Assembly: GCA_965658445.1 (NCBI GenBank)
Contig: CBFHSF010000005.1
Span: 1-64,000 of the forward strand
Source: CBFHSF01 sp965658445
GTDB taxonomy: Bacteria > Bacteroidota > Bacteroidia > Flavobacteriales > Schleiferiaceae
Direction: 5' to 3'
DNA: 64,000 bases
The notes beneath the pieces were generated by a model that did no database searches, had not been told where the DNA came from, and worked only from the letters and a program-made list of their open reading frames with translations. A program made the position numbers and the translations under genes. Below, in pieces: positions 17,978 through 26,926 of this stretch (its first letter is position 1; every line of letters starts with the position of its first letter).

Positions 17978-18016
17978 CACTCAATGTTCTATAAACAGTC
18001 GCCATCTTTCGATATA

Positions 18017-20263
18017 CTAGCGGTTTATCTGGAATTTAAGAAAAACATTTCGGGGTCTTGCGGGGCCGTAGATGTAATTGCTATCACGGAATCTTCCGGT
18101 GTCAAAATCGTTTTGATATTGATTGAAAACGTTCCTAACGCCTCCTTCCACGGCAATGGAAAAGGAATGGGATAATTCCCATTTTTTATTGAGGATGATA
18201 TTTTGATCGAAGAACCATGGACTTCTGAACAGTTCATCTTCGGATTGCTCAGGAGCTCCACCATAATGAGGAACATACATAGGGCCGGTAACAGTTGCGG
18301 ATAATGAAAAGCCAATTCCATAGGCAATAGGTCCCGAAAAGGTGTAGTAACCGTACTGTTCTGGAGTTCTCAAAAAGTCATTGATGGGTTCAACGGTTTC
18401 AGACCACTGTGGAGCGGTTTGATATACATTTCTTTGGAGGGTATACCCCAGTTCCATTTGCCATTTTCGGTTTATGTTCAGCCTTCCTTCTAAGGTAACT
18501 CCAGCCACTTCCGCGAGGTCTCCGTTGGTTTTTAATAGAGAAACTTCTGCGTTTCCATCTGGAATTTCTTCATAGATAAAGGGGTTGTACAGTTTTGTGA
18601 AAAAACCATTTAAGCTAAAGCCCCAAATGTTTTTTTCCGAAGGAAAATCTGCCTCGTAAGAGAGTTGAGCGGTTTGACTGGTTTCTTCGTCGAGGTTGGG
18701 GTCAAGAAAAATTCGCGAAAGTCCCCCGCCTGCAAAAGCAATGTGAAGATCTGCGTCAAAGGCTTGAGGAGGCCGGAACCCTACTCCCCAGGAGGCTTTT
18801 AGGTTTTGATTTTCTTTGAATTTATACATCCCTGAAATTCGAGGTGTGTGGATGGCATGGTCTACATAGGGGTGGAAGGAGGTTCTCCATCCCAAATTCC
18901 AATACCATTTTGAACCCACATTGGCGCTCCATTGAGCAAATAGACCATGGAGGTCCGTCCGCTGATCAATGAGGTAATTGTACCCGGGAATTTCGTCACG
19001 GGTGTCTTGATAGGTGAGGTCGTATCCAACGTTCCATTCGGATTGTTTCACCCTGCTAGTTTCCCCAAAAGGGTTCCAACTCAAATTGGTTTGAAGACCT
19101 GTTGAAATGGAAATGTCGTCAGTGGCACCGTAACCAGGAGATCCTTCCAGTCCTGTGTAGTGCTCTCTGTCAATGATTTGAACCCCACCAAAATATTGAA
19201 ATTGCAAGGAGGAGGAAACGGTGTAGTAAATATCAGTACTTGCCACGCCCAGTTTGGTGTCTCTCCATTCCGATTGGTTGGCCATTTCTGGAGCGACATC
19301 CAATTGATCTCCGCCACGTCTATCTTCCCAAAGACCCATAAGTTGTAATTTGGCCTCCCAGTTTCCACTAGAGTAAAAACCATTGAGCGCACCGGAAAGA
19401 GATTCCACCTGCGGAAGTTCTGAATACCCATCACCATTGGCGTCAAATGCTTCTCTTTGGTTGTAATTTACAAGGCCCACCCATCCAAAGGGAGAATTGC
19501 TTGAGTTTCTAGAAATCAATGCGGAGTATCGCTGATCGAGTGCGTCTCCTATTAAGGCCATTTGACCGGTGACTTGTGTTTGATTTGCTGTGGGTTGACG
19601 GGTCAAAATATTTACCGTCCCACCGATGGCATTGGCTCCGTACAAAACGCTGCCAGACCCTCGAACAACTTCCACTCTTTCGATCATAGTTTCCGGTAAC
19701 TGTTCCAGTCCGTATAGCCCAGCCATCGCACTGAAAAGGGGCTTGGAGTCTATGAGTAGTTGGCTGTAGGCACCACCCAGCCCATTCATTCTCAATTGGG
19801 AGTAACTACATGTTTGGCAGTCAATTTCTACTCGCAAACCCGGTTGAAAGCAAAGACCGTCGCTAAGTGTGTTTGAACCTGTTTTGGCAAAAGTTTCTCT
19901 TTGCAAAACGCTTAAAGAAACGGGAAGATCACTTTTTTTAACAGCTGTTCTAGAACCCGTAACCACTACTTGTTCTAATTGCAGCACGTCCAGTTCTAAT
20001 TTTATGGATAGGGGTTTTCCATCCTTTTTGTTGAAGTCAATGGTTTGTGTTCTATGTCCTAGAGATTCTATTTTTAGAGTTCCTGAGGTTGCACTTGGAG
20101 AAAGGGAGAATTCACCATTTTCTGTGGAAATGGTCATAGTGTTCTCACCAATTACCGTAACAGTGGCTCCTGGTACGGGACCATCTTCATCAGACACTAC
20201 GCCCGTAACTGTCTGTCCCCAAACGTGTAAAGGGATGAATAGGAGGATTAACCATTTTTTCAT
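18017..20263 (-). CDS. TonB-dependent outer-membrane receptor, probably metal or metallophore uptake
   Basis: A 748-residue receptor: signal peptide (about 1-16), a carboxypeptidase-regulatory-like domain (about 18-90, TVTGVVSDEDGPVPGATV), a TonB-box-like segment EQVVVTG (97-103), a plug domain (about 105-220) with IERVEVVRGSGSVLYGANAIGG, and a 22-strand-type barrel ending in FLKFQINR. The plug contains Cys138, Cys149 and Cys152 (CQTC), an unusual cysteine cluster. It is divergent from a DtxR/MntR regulator and ZIP transporter, with an operator between them, so manganese, iron or zinc acquisition is the likely role. The substrate form (free ion, haem, chelate) cannot be told. Confidence 0.88.
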   Translation of the reverse strand: MKKWLILLFIPLHVWGQTVTGVVSDEDGPVPGATVTVIGENTMTISTENGEFSLSPSATSGTLKIESLGHRTQTIDFNKKDGKPLSIKLELDVLQLEQVVVTGSRTAVKKSDLPVSLSVLQRETFAKTGSNTLSDGLCFQPGLRVEIDCQTCSYSQLRMNGLGGAYSQLLIDSKPLFSAMAGLYGLEQLPETMIERVEVVRGSGSVLYGANAIGGTVNILTRQPTANQTQVTGQMALIGDALDQRYSALISRNSSNSPFGWVGLVNYNQREAFDANGDGYSELPQVESLSGALNGFYSSGNWEAKLQLMGLWEDRRGGDQLDVAPEMANQSEWRDTKLGVASTDIYYTVSSSLQFQYFGGVQIIDREHYTGLEGSPGYGATDDISISTGLQTNLSWNPFGETSRVKQSEWNVGYDLTYQDTRDEIPGYNYLIDQRTDLHGLFAQWSANVGSKWYWNLGWRTSFHPYVDHAIHTPRISGMYKFKENQNLKASWGVGFRPPQAFDADLHIAFAGGGLSRIFLDPNLDEETSQTAQLSYEADFPSEKNIWGFSLNGFFTKLYNPFIYEEIPDGNAEVSLLKTNGDLAEVAGVTLEGRLNINRKWQMELGYTLQRNVYQTAPQWSETVEPINDFLRTPEQYGYYTFSGPIAYGIGFSLSATVTGPMYVPHYGGAPEQSEDELFRSPWFFDQNIILNKKWELSHSFSIAVEGGVRNVFNQYQNDFDTGRFRDSNYIYGPARPRNVFLKFQINR

Positions 20264-20267
20264 GCGG

Positions 20268-20275
20268 CAAAGGTA
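20268..20275 (-). promoter_or_regulatory. Candidate -7 element (TACCTTTG) of the TonB receptor gene
   Basis: TACCTTTG on the minus strand ends 4 nt before the ATG at 20263, implying a leaderless transcript. The palindromic operator lies immediately upstream, between this box and where the -33 region would be. Confidence 0.65.
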
Positions 20276-20280
20276 AAAAT

Positions 20281-20302
20281 ATTTTTAGACAAGGCTAAAA
20301 AT
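20281..20302. promoter_or_regulatory. Candidate DtxR/MntR operator
   Basis: A perfect inverted repeat ATTTTTAG-N6-CTAAAAAT lies in the 76-bp space between the divergent TonB receptor and DtxR-family regulator genes. The core TAGnnAAGGCTA resembles the E. coli MntR box. It covers about -13 to -34 of the receptor promoter, where a metal-loaded repressor would block transcription. Binding is inferred. Confidence 0.7.
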
Positions 20303-20326
20303 TAAAATAGTTTAACAAAAAAGTAG

Positions 20327-20334
20327 TAGTTTTG
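20327..20334 (+). promoter_or_regulatory. Candidate -7 element (TAGTTTTG) of the DtxR-family regulator gene
   Basis: TAGTTTTG fits TAnnTTTG and ends 5 nt before the ATG at 20340, implying leaderless transcription. The operator is 24 bp upstream of this box. Confidence 0.5.
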
Positions 20335-20339
20335 TTTCG

Positions 20340-21026
20340 ATGAAAAATCCCATGTACTCTCTTTCGGAAGAGAATTATTTGAAGGCCATTTTCTTTTTGT
20401 CCACTCCAGAGAAGCCGGGTGTAAGTACAAATGATGTGGCGCATAGGCTAGAGACAAAGGCTTCTTCTGCCACTGATATGCTGAGAAAGCTTCACGAAAA
20501 GGGCCTTGTTGAATACGTCAAGTATAAAGGAACCTCCTTGACCAAGGAGGGAGAAAGGGTGGCGGTAAAAGTCATTAGAAAGCACCGCCTTTGGGAAGTC
20601 TTTCTTGTGGACCACCTAGGATTTAAGTGGGATGAGGTCCATGAAATTGCGGAGCAACTAGAGCACATTCAATCGGTTGAGTTGACCGAAAGACTGGAAG
20701 TTTTCCTCAATCACCCTCAGTTTGACCCGCATGGAGATCCCATTCCCAATCACGAAGGGATTTTCCCGGTAAGTCACAGAATAGAATTGGTGGACATTCC
20801 CACTGGAAGTGGCGGAAAGCTCGTTGGGGTTCAGGATACCTCACCGGAGTTTTTGCATTATTTAGAAGGCCAACAATTGGGATTGGGGGCTCAGGTTAAA
20901 GTAATGGAAGTCTTTGCTTACGACGGAAGTATGTTGGTAGAAGTGGATCTAAAAAGACAGTTGACTTTGAGTCGTGCGGTTTGTAAGCAGTTACTCATTC
21001 AGAATTCACCCACTAAAAACGCATAG
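20340..21026 (+). CDS. Metal-dependent transcriptional repressor, DtxR/MntR family
   Basis: A 228-residue regulator with an N-terminal winged helix (about 1-65; SEENYLKAIFFLS ... SSATDMLRKLHEKGLVEY), a central metal-binding and dimerisation domain (about 66-145; HRLWEVFLVDHLGFKWDEVHEIAEQLEH, typical His/Glu ligands) and a C-terminal SH3/FeoA-like domain (about 150-220). With Mn2+, Fe2+ or a similar ion bound, family members repress uptake genes. The perfect palindrome at 20281-20302 is its likely target and would control the TonB receptor directly. The ZIP transporter gene starts 2 bp after its stop, so regulator and transporter are co-transcribed. MntR versus IdeR/DtxR cannot be decided by eye. 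Confidence 0.88.
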   Translation: MKNPMYSLSEENYLKAIFFLSTPEKPGVSTNDVAHRLETKASSATDMLRKLHEKGLVEYVKYKGTSLTKEGERVAVKVIRKHRLWEVFLVDHLGFKWDEVHEIAEQLEHIQSVELTERLEVFLNHPQFDPHGDPIPNHEGIFPVSHRIELVDIPTGSGGKLVGVQDTSPEFLHYLEGQQLGLGAQVKVMEVFAYDGSMLVEVDLKRQLTLSRAVCKQLLIQNSPTKNA

Positions 21027-21028
21027 TT

Positions 21029-21850
21029 ATGGACGGATTGATCAATTGGTTTACTTCTTTGGATGGTGTGATGCAAGCTCTTTTAGCCACTACCTTCACG
21101 TGGTTGTTGACGGCCGCGGGAGCTGCTGTGGTATTCCCCTTCAAAAACCTAAGCCGAAAATGGCTGGACGGAATGCTTGGGTTTACGGGAGGTGTGATGA
21201 TTGCTGCAAGTTATTGGAGCTTGTTGGCGCCTTCTATAGAAATGAGTGAGGCACAGGGAATGATTTCTTGGTTGCCGCCCGCAATAGGTTTTGCATTGGG
21301 TGCCTTGTTTTTATTTGGGTTGGACAAACTCGTACCTCACCTTCACATCAACTTTAACAAGGACGAAGAGGAGGGAGTAAAAACCGATTGGCATAAGTCT
21401 ACTCTTTTGGTTTTGGCCATTACCCTTCACAACATTCCTGAAGGATTGGCAGTGGGAGTTGCCTTTGGAGCCTATGCAGCTGGAATTCCAGGAGCTGAGT
21501 TGGGAGCTGCCATCGCACTGGCCATCGGAATCGGGCTTCAAAACTTCCCAGAGGGAATAGCCGTGTCCATGCCCTTAAAGCGCCAAGGGGTCTCTTCTTT
21601 TAAAAGTTTTTGGTATGGACAGTTATCCGCCATTGTAGAGCCCGTAGCCGGCGTTATAGGAGCGGTAGCGGTTATTTACATGCAACCCATACTTCCCTAC
21701 GCCTTGGCATTTGCAGCGGGAGCTATGATTTACGTGGTTATTGAAGAAGTCGTTCCAGAAACGCAGAGAGATAAGTATACAGACATCGCCACCCTCGGTT
21801 TTATCCTGGGCTTTTTGGTAATGATGATATTAGATGTCTCCCTTGGTTAG
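21029..21850 (+). CDS. ZIP-family divalent metal transporter, ZupT-like
   Basis: A 273-residue inner-membrane protein with about eight hydrophobic segments. The two signature motifs HNIPEGLAVG (about residues 137-146) and NFPEGIAVS (about 172-180) supply the His/Glu metal ligands of the ZIP transport path; the second motif has Asn-Phe where many ZupTs have His-Asn. It imports Zn2+, Fe2+ or Mn2+ into the cytoplasm. It lies 2 bp after the DtxR-family gene, and with the divergent TonB receptor gives a complete outer- plus inner-membrane route for a metal. It is convergent with rseP, 14 bp away. Confidence 0.88.
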   Translation: MDGLINWFTSLDGVMQALLATTFTWLLTAAGAAVVFPFKNLSRKWLDGMLGFTGGVMIAASYWSLLAPSIEMSEAQGMISWLPPAIGFALGALFLFGLDKLVPHLHINFNKDEEEGVKTDWHKSTLLVLAITLHNIPEGLAVGVAFGAYAAGIPGAELGAAIALAIGIGLQNFPEGIAVSMPLKRQGVSSFKSFWYGQLSAIVEPVAGVIGAVAVIYMQPILPYALAFAAGAMIYVVIEEVVPETQRDKYTDIATLGFILGFLVMMILDVSLG

Positions 21851-21864
21851 GTATTTAGACCTTC

Positions 21865-23181
21865 CTACTGAAATAGTTTAAGCACATCGTTTCCGTTGGC
21901 AAACAACAGTAGACCCAATAGGATGAAGAATCCAATCATTTGCGCCGTCTCCAAAAACTTCGTGCTCGGGGTTTTGCCCGTTACCATTTCGTATAGGATA
22001 AAAATCATGTGACCACCGTCCAATGCCGGGATGGGCAAGATGTTAAGGAATCCGAGCATTAAGCTCAAGAAGGCAGTAAACTCCCAGAAACGTCTCCAGT
22101 TCCATGCGGAGTCAAATTGCTTGGCCATGGTTAGGAACCCTCCAACCTCTTTGTACGCTTTGGTCTCAGGGTTAAAAATCACCTTGAATTGACGCACGTA
22201 GTAAGAGAGCTTTTGGCCAGCGGTTCTCCATCCTGCACCCAAAGCGGATAGGCCGGTGTACTTATGGGTTTCTAACTGATAGAATCGAGTGATTTCATCA
22301 TAGGGCCTGATACCTACTTTTCCGCCATTGGGAACAACCATTGTATAAGTAACTAGCTCGCCGTCTGAGTACGCTCCAATTTCAATGGTGTCATTTTTGA
22401 ATTTTGGAACCTCTTCTAGGTATTGATCGTAAAAGAAAAGGGGCTTCCCGTTAAGTGAGACCAAAGAGTCTTCAACTTTCATTCCTGCCACTGCCGCGAC
22501 GCTTGTATCTGTAAAGCCACCCGCTAGATAAGGAACCCTGGGGTATACCAAACTTGATTTCTTGGCAATGATTTTTCCCACGAGTTGTGAGCTAATGGTA
22601 AGGTCCACAATTTTTCCATCGCGGTTTACCTGCATGGTTCCTCCATCGTCAGCTAACAGAACTTCAATGGGGATTTCACCAAAGCGCTCAATGGTCTTTC
22701 CGTTGATGGTTTCGATTTTATCTCCCGCCATGATTCCTAGTTCCATTCCTGTGGAGTCTGGAACAACACCGTATTGCAATTGGGATATAGGCAGGTATTG
22801 CTCACCGTAGTAGGACATGACTCCGGCGTAAATCAAAATCGCAAGGATAAAGTTCACAATCACACCACCGGTGATGATGATCAAGCGTTGCCAAGCTGGT
22901 TTTGCTCGGAACTCCCAAGGCTCCGGGTCTTTGGCCATGTTTTCGGTATCCATAGACTCATCTACCATTCCTGAAATCTTTACGTACCCTCCCAAGGGCA
23001 ACCAACCGATTCCGTAGGTTGTCTCGCCAATCTTCTTTTTAAAGAGGGCAAACTTTACGTCAAAAAACAAGAAGAACTTCTCGACGCGAGTCTTGAAAAT
23101 CTTGGCGGGTATAAAGTGTCCCAACTCGTGTAAAACGATGAGAATAGAAAGTGATAATATAAACTGTAAGGCCTGTTCCAT
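21865..23181 (-). CDS. rseP: Site-2 intramembrane zinc metalloprotease RseP
   Basis: A 438-residue M50B protease of the inner membrane. The first helix holds HELGH (18-22), the zinc-binding HExxH. LDGGH near 387-391 in the C-terminal helix pair gives the third ligand (Asp388). Tandem PDZ-like regions lie between (about 125-315; KIETINGKTIERFGE and DSLVSLNGKPLFF). It cleaves transmembrane segments of anti-sigma factors and cleaved signal peptides. An anti-sigma-like membrane protein is encoded 7 kb away, but no direct link is shown. A candidate -7 box lies just upstream. Confidence 0.93.
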   Translation of the reverse strand: MEQALQFILSLSILIVLHELGHFIPAKIFKTRVEKFFLFFDVKFALFKKKIGETTYGIGWLPLGGYVKISGMVDESMDTENMAKDPEPWEFRAKPAWQRLIIITGGVIVNFILAILIYAGVMSYYGEQYLPISQLQYGVVPDSTGMELGIMAGDKIETINGKTIERFGEIPIEVLLADDGGTMQVNRDGKIVDLTISSQLVGKIIAKKSSLVYPRVPYLAGGFTDTSVAAVAGMKVEDSLVSLNGKPLFFYDQYLEEVPKFKNDTIEIGAYSDGELVTYTMVVPNGGKVGIRPYDEITRFYQLETHKYTGLSALGAGWRTAGQKLSYYVRQFKVIFNPETKAYKEVGGFLTMAKQFDSAWNWRRFWEFTAFLSLMLGFLNILPIPALDGGHMIFILYEMVTGKTPSTKFLETAQMIGFFILLGLLLFANGNDVLKLFQ

Positions 23182-23199
23182 ATTCGAAAATTATTGCTG

Positions 23200-23207
23200 C
23201 AAATGTA
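23200..23207 (-). promoter_or_regulatory. Candidate -7 element (TACATTTG) of rseP
   Basis: TACATTTG on the minus strand fits TAnnTTTG, 18 nt before the ATG at 23181. No well-spaced -33 element was found. Confidence 0.5.
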
Positions 23208-23282
23208 CACACATAAAGGGAAGGATTGTCCTTTTTAACAAACCCTTTACAGGTGACGTTCTAAGTAGAGGTAACGCCTGAA

Positions 23283-25820
23283 CTACTCAGGTGTTTTATA
23301 CTGGTTGATTAATTGGTTGAGTTTTTTTCTGTCAGCTCCTGATAGGAAGTCATTTTCCAGTCTATCCATCCACAGGAAAAGCATGTAATCAAGGGCGTAT
23401 TGGGCATCGCTTGAATAATTCACTCCGGGGGTAAAGGCCCATTCAGAAAGAAGGGTTATGATCTCTTCTCTTTGAGAATCTATGGATGTGTAACCAGCCC
23501 ATTCTCCGAGTGCTACGGCCCAATCCTCTCTTGCCATAGCCGGACTGTTTTTGACCCCTGTCATGAATTTTTGATAATCCGTTTCGTCTCCTTCTGCAGC
23601 AAGAACTCTGGCACACGCGTCCAAAAGGTCGTTTTTAGCCGTTGGGAACTTCTTACGGGCTAGTTCCAGCTGGTCGGGTGTCCTTACATAGTACAACCCA
23701 TTTAGGGCCGCTCCTTGCACCTTATAAGAGGCAAACTGAATTCCGCTGCGGTACAGGTCAACGTCTTTGATTTTTAACTCCGTCATGCAGAAGTCCATTG
23801 CATCCGATCGTACGCCCGTATGAGGATATGATTTTGCCAATTCTACAATGAAGGAAGAAAGCGCCTCCTTGTTTTCTGGGAGAATGGATTCAGCCTTTTC
23901 AAGTGCAAGTTCTACTACGGCAGGAAAGGAATCTTGGAGAGCTATTTCCAAGACCTCTGTGTATTCTTCAAAAGAATCGTCGGGCTCCATGGCGTCCAAA
24001 GCTTGAAGTCTTTGAATGGCGAAGGGAGACTCTTCAATGAAAGTCTTGAGTTCTTCAAAGGTGTAACTGTGTTTCCATTCCACCATTGCATCGTGCTGTG
24101 GATCTACCGCCATCCAGTCGGGTTCTCTTTCCCACTCAATTCTAACCGTATCAAACTCAGAGGAAATTTCTCTGTACTCTCTATGAATTCCCTTTGAATC
24201 CTTCCAAACCAATGGAATGGTAAAGCGGTAAACAGGATAGTAATCTAGAGATTGCTTTTGCGAAATGGCAAAAACCAATTCGTCTTTTTTGGAATCGTAG
24301 TATGACGAGGTCTCACACACCGGGTGGCCCGGAGTAAAGAACCACTGATCAAAAAAGTAGTTGAGGTCCCTACCCGAAACGTCTTCGAAGGCCTGTCGCA
24401 AATCGTGGACTTCCACTGCACTGTAGGCATGCTTTTCTAAATAGTACTGGAGGCTGGTAAAGAAAATCGTATCGCCCAACTCCATTCTCAGCTGGTGAAG
24501 AATTCTTCCTCCTTTGGCGTAACTGTGATTGTCGAACATATCATCTATGGCCTCATAATCAAAGCGGATGAGTTTTTCTCTTTTGGAAAAGTAGAACTCC
24601 ATCAAATAATTCTGATAATCCTTGTAGCGATGGTAATCCGCAGAATCTGCGCCGTGTGCATATCGCTTCCAGAGGACTTCCCCGTAGGTGGCAAAACTTT
24701 CGTTGAGAGGAATTTGTGCCCAGGCTTCACAAGTCACCAAATCGCCAAACCAATGGTGAAAGATCTCATGGGCAATGATGTCTTCATGAGGGTTGTCGTT
24801 GTAGCTTAGGGAATCTGAGTACACAAAATCTCCATAGATAATCCCCGTGGTGTTTTCCATCGCTCCACTGACGTACTCTCTTACGAGAACCTGTCTCAAG
24901 CTGGGCCAAGGGTAACTCACGCCCAACCGCTTGCTAAAGAAGCTGAGCATTTCTGGTGTTTTGTGGAAGATGCGACGAAGGTTAGCCGCTTCGGTTTTTT
25001 CTCCCGCGTATTCTAGCGGAATATTTCTCCACGTGTCTTTTTCTACGTGCCATGGACCGATGGCCATCATCACCAAATAGGGAGCATGTGGTTTTTCCAT
25101 TAACCAATGGTCCGTTCTCTTGCCCGTAGGGTTGACATCCGAATAAGTCAGGACTCCGTTGGAAATGGTGCGAAGAGAATCTTCAACCGTAATGTAGATT
25201 TCTGTGGTCATTCTCTCATTGGGATGGTCTATGGTTGGGAACCATCCAGAGTTGGCATCGGGTTCGCCTTGTGTCCAAATCTGAGGAACGTATTCTGTCT
25301 TGTTTTTGGTGGGGTTGATAAAGTACAATCCCTTATCGGCGGTAATGGCTCTTCCTCCTTTGGAAGGTATTTCGTTGGGCGATGCGGTATACTCTATATA
25401 GATATTTAGGATTTCATCTTTTTGGATGTCCCTGTCCAGGTTGATGATCAATTGCGTCTGATCATAGATGTATTCTAGGGGAATATTTTCCTTGCCCACT
25501 TCTGCAATAACACTCGATACACTAAACATTTTGGCGTCAAGGGTCAACTGTTTTTTGGGTAAAAACCAAGGGGCTAAAACCAATTTTACAGCTCCGTTAA
25601 CTTGGGTTTTTTCCCAGTCAAAATCAACTTTGAGCTCCGTGTGAATCAAGTCCCACTGACGTGTGTGTGAGCCTTTGTAGTCTGCAGAAGATCGATTGAG
25701 GTCGCCCTCAATTACCATTTCTCCTAACATTTCTTGCCCTGAAGCAGATGGAGACCAAAGTGCAGCGATAAGCGCCACACATATTCCCCCATATATTCTC
25801 TTGATGAGAGTCATAATCAT
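23283..25820 (-). CDS. M1-family zinc aminopeptidase, secreted
   Basis: An 845-residue gluzincin metallopeptidase. Signal peptide about 1-28. The N-terminal beta-saddle domain (about 55-255) is followed by the exopeptidase motif GAMEN (319-323) and the zinc site HEIFH (351-355) with the third ligand Glu374 in NESFATYGE, giving the canonical HExxH-X18-E. The C-terminal helical HEAT-like region (about 600-845) is full length. It likely trims N-terminal residues from peptides in the periplasm or at the surface. Starts at 25820 or 25814 (MIMTL) are equivalent. It is transcribed alone. Confidence 0.92.
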   Translation of the reverse strand: MIMTLIKRIYGGICVALIAALWSPSASGQEMLGEMVIEGDLNRSSADYKGSHTRQWDLIHTELKVDFDWEKTQVNGAVKLVLAPWFLPKKQLTLDAKMFSVSSVIAEVGKENIPLEYIYDQTQLIINLDRDIQKDEILNIYIEYTASPNEIPSKGGRAITADKGLYFINPTKNKTEYVPQIWTQGEPDANSGWFPTIDHPNERMTTEIYITVEDSLRTISNGVLTYSDVNPTGKRTDHWLMEKPHAPYLVMMAIGPWHVEKDTWRNIPLEYAGEKTEAANLRRIFHKTPEMLSFFSKRLGVSYPWPSLRQVLVREYVSGAMENTTGIIYGDFVYSDSLSYNDNPHEDIIAHEIFHHWFGDLVTCEAWAQIPLNESFATYGEVLWKRYAHGADSADYHRYKDYQNYLMEFYFSKREKLIRFDYEAIDDMFDNHSYAKGGRILHQLRMELGDTIFFTSLQYYLEKHAYSAVEVHDLRQAFEDVSGRDLNYFFDQWFFTPGHPVCETSSYYDSKKDELVFAISQKQSLDYYPVYRFTIPLVWKDSKGIHREYREISSEFDTVRIEWEREPDWMAVDPQHDAMVEWKHSYTFEELKTFIEESPFAIQRLQALDAMEPDDSFEEYTEVLEIALQDSFPAVVELALEKAESILPENKEALSSFIVELAKSYPHTGVRSDAMDFCMTELKIKDVDLYRSGIQFASYKVQGAALNGLYYVRTPDQLELARKKFPTAKNDLLDACARVLAAEGDETDYQKFMTGVKNSPAMAREDWAVALGEWAGYTSIDSQREEIITLLSEWAFTPGVNYSSDAQYALDYMLFLWMDRLENDFLSGADRKKLNQLINQYKTPE

Positions 25821-25828
25821 TACCTTTG
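25801..25828 (+). promoter_or_regulatory. Candidate promoter of the biotin carrier gene (TTG-N17-TACCTTTG)
   Basis: A TTG at 25801-25803 and TACCTTTG at 25821-25828, 17 bp apart, fit the Bacteroidota consensus, 65 bp before the ATG at 25894. It overlaps the start of the divergent M1 peptidase gene. Confidence 0.6.
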
Positions 25829-25893
25829 AAATGCAAAAGAGCCACTTGTATTCAGGCTCTTTGTAATTAGGACGGGAAATTAATCATTTTAGA

Positions 25894-26400
25894 ATGTATA
25901 AAATAAAGATTAAGGAGACAGAATACGAGATTGTGCCTAGTGAAAAGGATTTTTCTAAAGGAGATCTCAACGGAGAGTCATTTTCTATAGAATCTAAAGA
26001 ACTTGATTCCGCGTTTTCTGTTTTGTTTGAAGACAACTCTTACACGGTAGAAGCCCTGCACGTTGACTCAGAAACAAAGGTAGTTACCTTAGAGGTGAAT
26101 GGTGTGGTTTATGAGGTGCAGGTAAAGGACCCTTATGATCAATTGTTGGACTCATTGGGAATGTCCGCTTCTGGTGGAGGAAAGGTAAGCGATGTGAAAG
26201 CTCCAATGCCAGGTTTGGTTTTGGACATTTCAGTGTCACCCGGAGATGAGGTAGCTAAAGACCAGCCTCTTTTGGTTTTGGAAGCCATGAAAATGGAAAA
26301 TGTTATCAAGTCTCCAGCCGAGGGAGTTGTAAAAGCCATTTCTGTGGAGAAAGGGCAAGCTGTTGAAAAGAACCAATTATTAATTTCATTCGAGAAATAG
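25894..26400 (+). CDS. Biotin/lipoyl-attachment protein, carboxylase BCCP-like
   Basis: A 168-residue protein with a C-terminal biotinyl domain (about 95-168). The attachment motif EAMKMEN places the biotinylated Lys at 133, and the mirror-image hairpin APMPGLVLDISVSPGDEV is typical. The first 90 residues form a small beta-rich domain as found in acyl-CoA carboxylase and pyruvate/oxaloacetate carboxylase carrier subunits. It would carry carboxybiotin between biotin carboxylase and carboxyltransferase subunits. Those partners, often adjacent in Bacteroidota, are absent here: an M1 peptidase lies upstream and a DUF4399 lipoprotein downstream (23 bp). Confidence 0.88.
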   Translation: MYKIKIKETEYEIVPSEKDFSKGDLNGESFSIESKELDSAFSVLFEDNSYTVEALHVDSETKVVTLEVNGVVYEVQVKDPYDQLLDSLGMSASGGGKVSDVKAPMPGLVLDISVSPGDEVAKDQPLLVLEAMKMENVIKSPAEGVVKAISVEKGQAVEKNQLLISFEK

Positions 26401-26423
26401 TCTCGAGTATAAAATGTAATCCT

Positions 26424-26900
26424 ATGAAAAAGTCACTTTTTCTAGCTGCATCCGTAGCGCTTTTGGCATCATGTGGAGGGGGTTCTGACGAACCTGCTCA
26501 AGCAATGGATCCCCCAACCGTTGAAGAAACTAAGGCCGAGAAGCCTGACCCTCTTTTCATTCCTGAAGGAGCTGGTGTTTTCTTTGTCAACCTTAAAGAC
26601 GGTGATGTGGTAACATCTCCAGTTCACGTTGAGATGGGTGTAAATGCCTTTGAAATCCTGCCCGCAGGAAAAATCGAAAAAGGTACGGGTCACCATCACC
26701 TGGTAATCAACGACGGACCCGCAGATTTAGGCGTTGTGGTTCCTGCAGATGATACTCACATTCACTTTGGAGGCGGTCAGACAGAAACGGATGTTGAACT
26801 CGCTCCAGGAGAATACACATTGACTCTTCAATTCGCCAATGGTCTTCACCAAAGCTACGGACCTGAGTTGAGTAAGACGATAACCGTTACCGTAGAATAG
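26424..26900 (+). CDS. DUF4399-family lipoprotein
   Basis: A 158-residue lipoprotein: signal sequence with lipobox LASC (Cys at about 17) followed by GGG, a short acidic linker, then a DUF4399 domain (about 48-157). Typical family segments are GAGVFFVNLKDGDVVTSPV, GTGHHHLVIN, HFGGGQTE and YTLTLQFANGLHQSYGP. The conserved HHH and later His residues suggest metal binding, but the family function is not established. It lies 23 bp after the biotin-carrier gene and ends at a strong terminator, so the two form a transcription unit. Confidence 0.85.
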   Translation: MKKSLFLAASVALLASCGGGSDEPAQAMDPPTVEETKAEKPDPLFIPEGAGVFFVNLKDGDVVTSPVHVEMGVNAFEILPAGKIEKGTGHHHLVINDGPADLGVVVPADDTHIHFGGGQTETDVELAPGEYTLTLQFANGLHQSYGPELSKTITVTVE

Positions 26901-26926
26901 ATTTCAATACATAGAAGATATCGAAG

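Noticed and set aside
21836..21870. Terminator between zupT-like and rseP genes
   Set aside because: No stable stem followed by a T-run could be found in the 14-bp gap or just around it.
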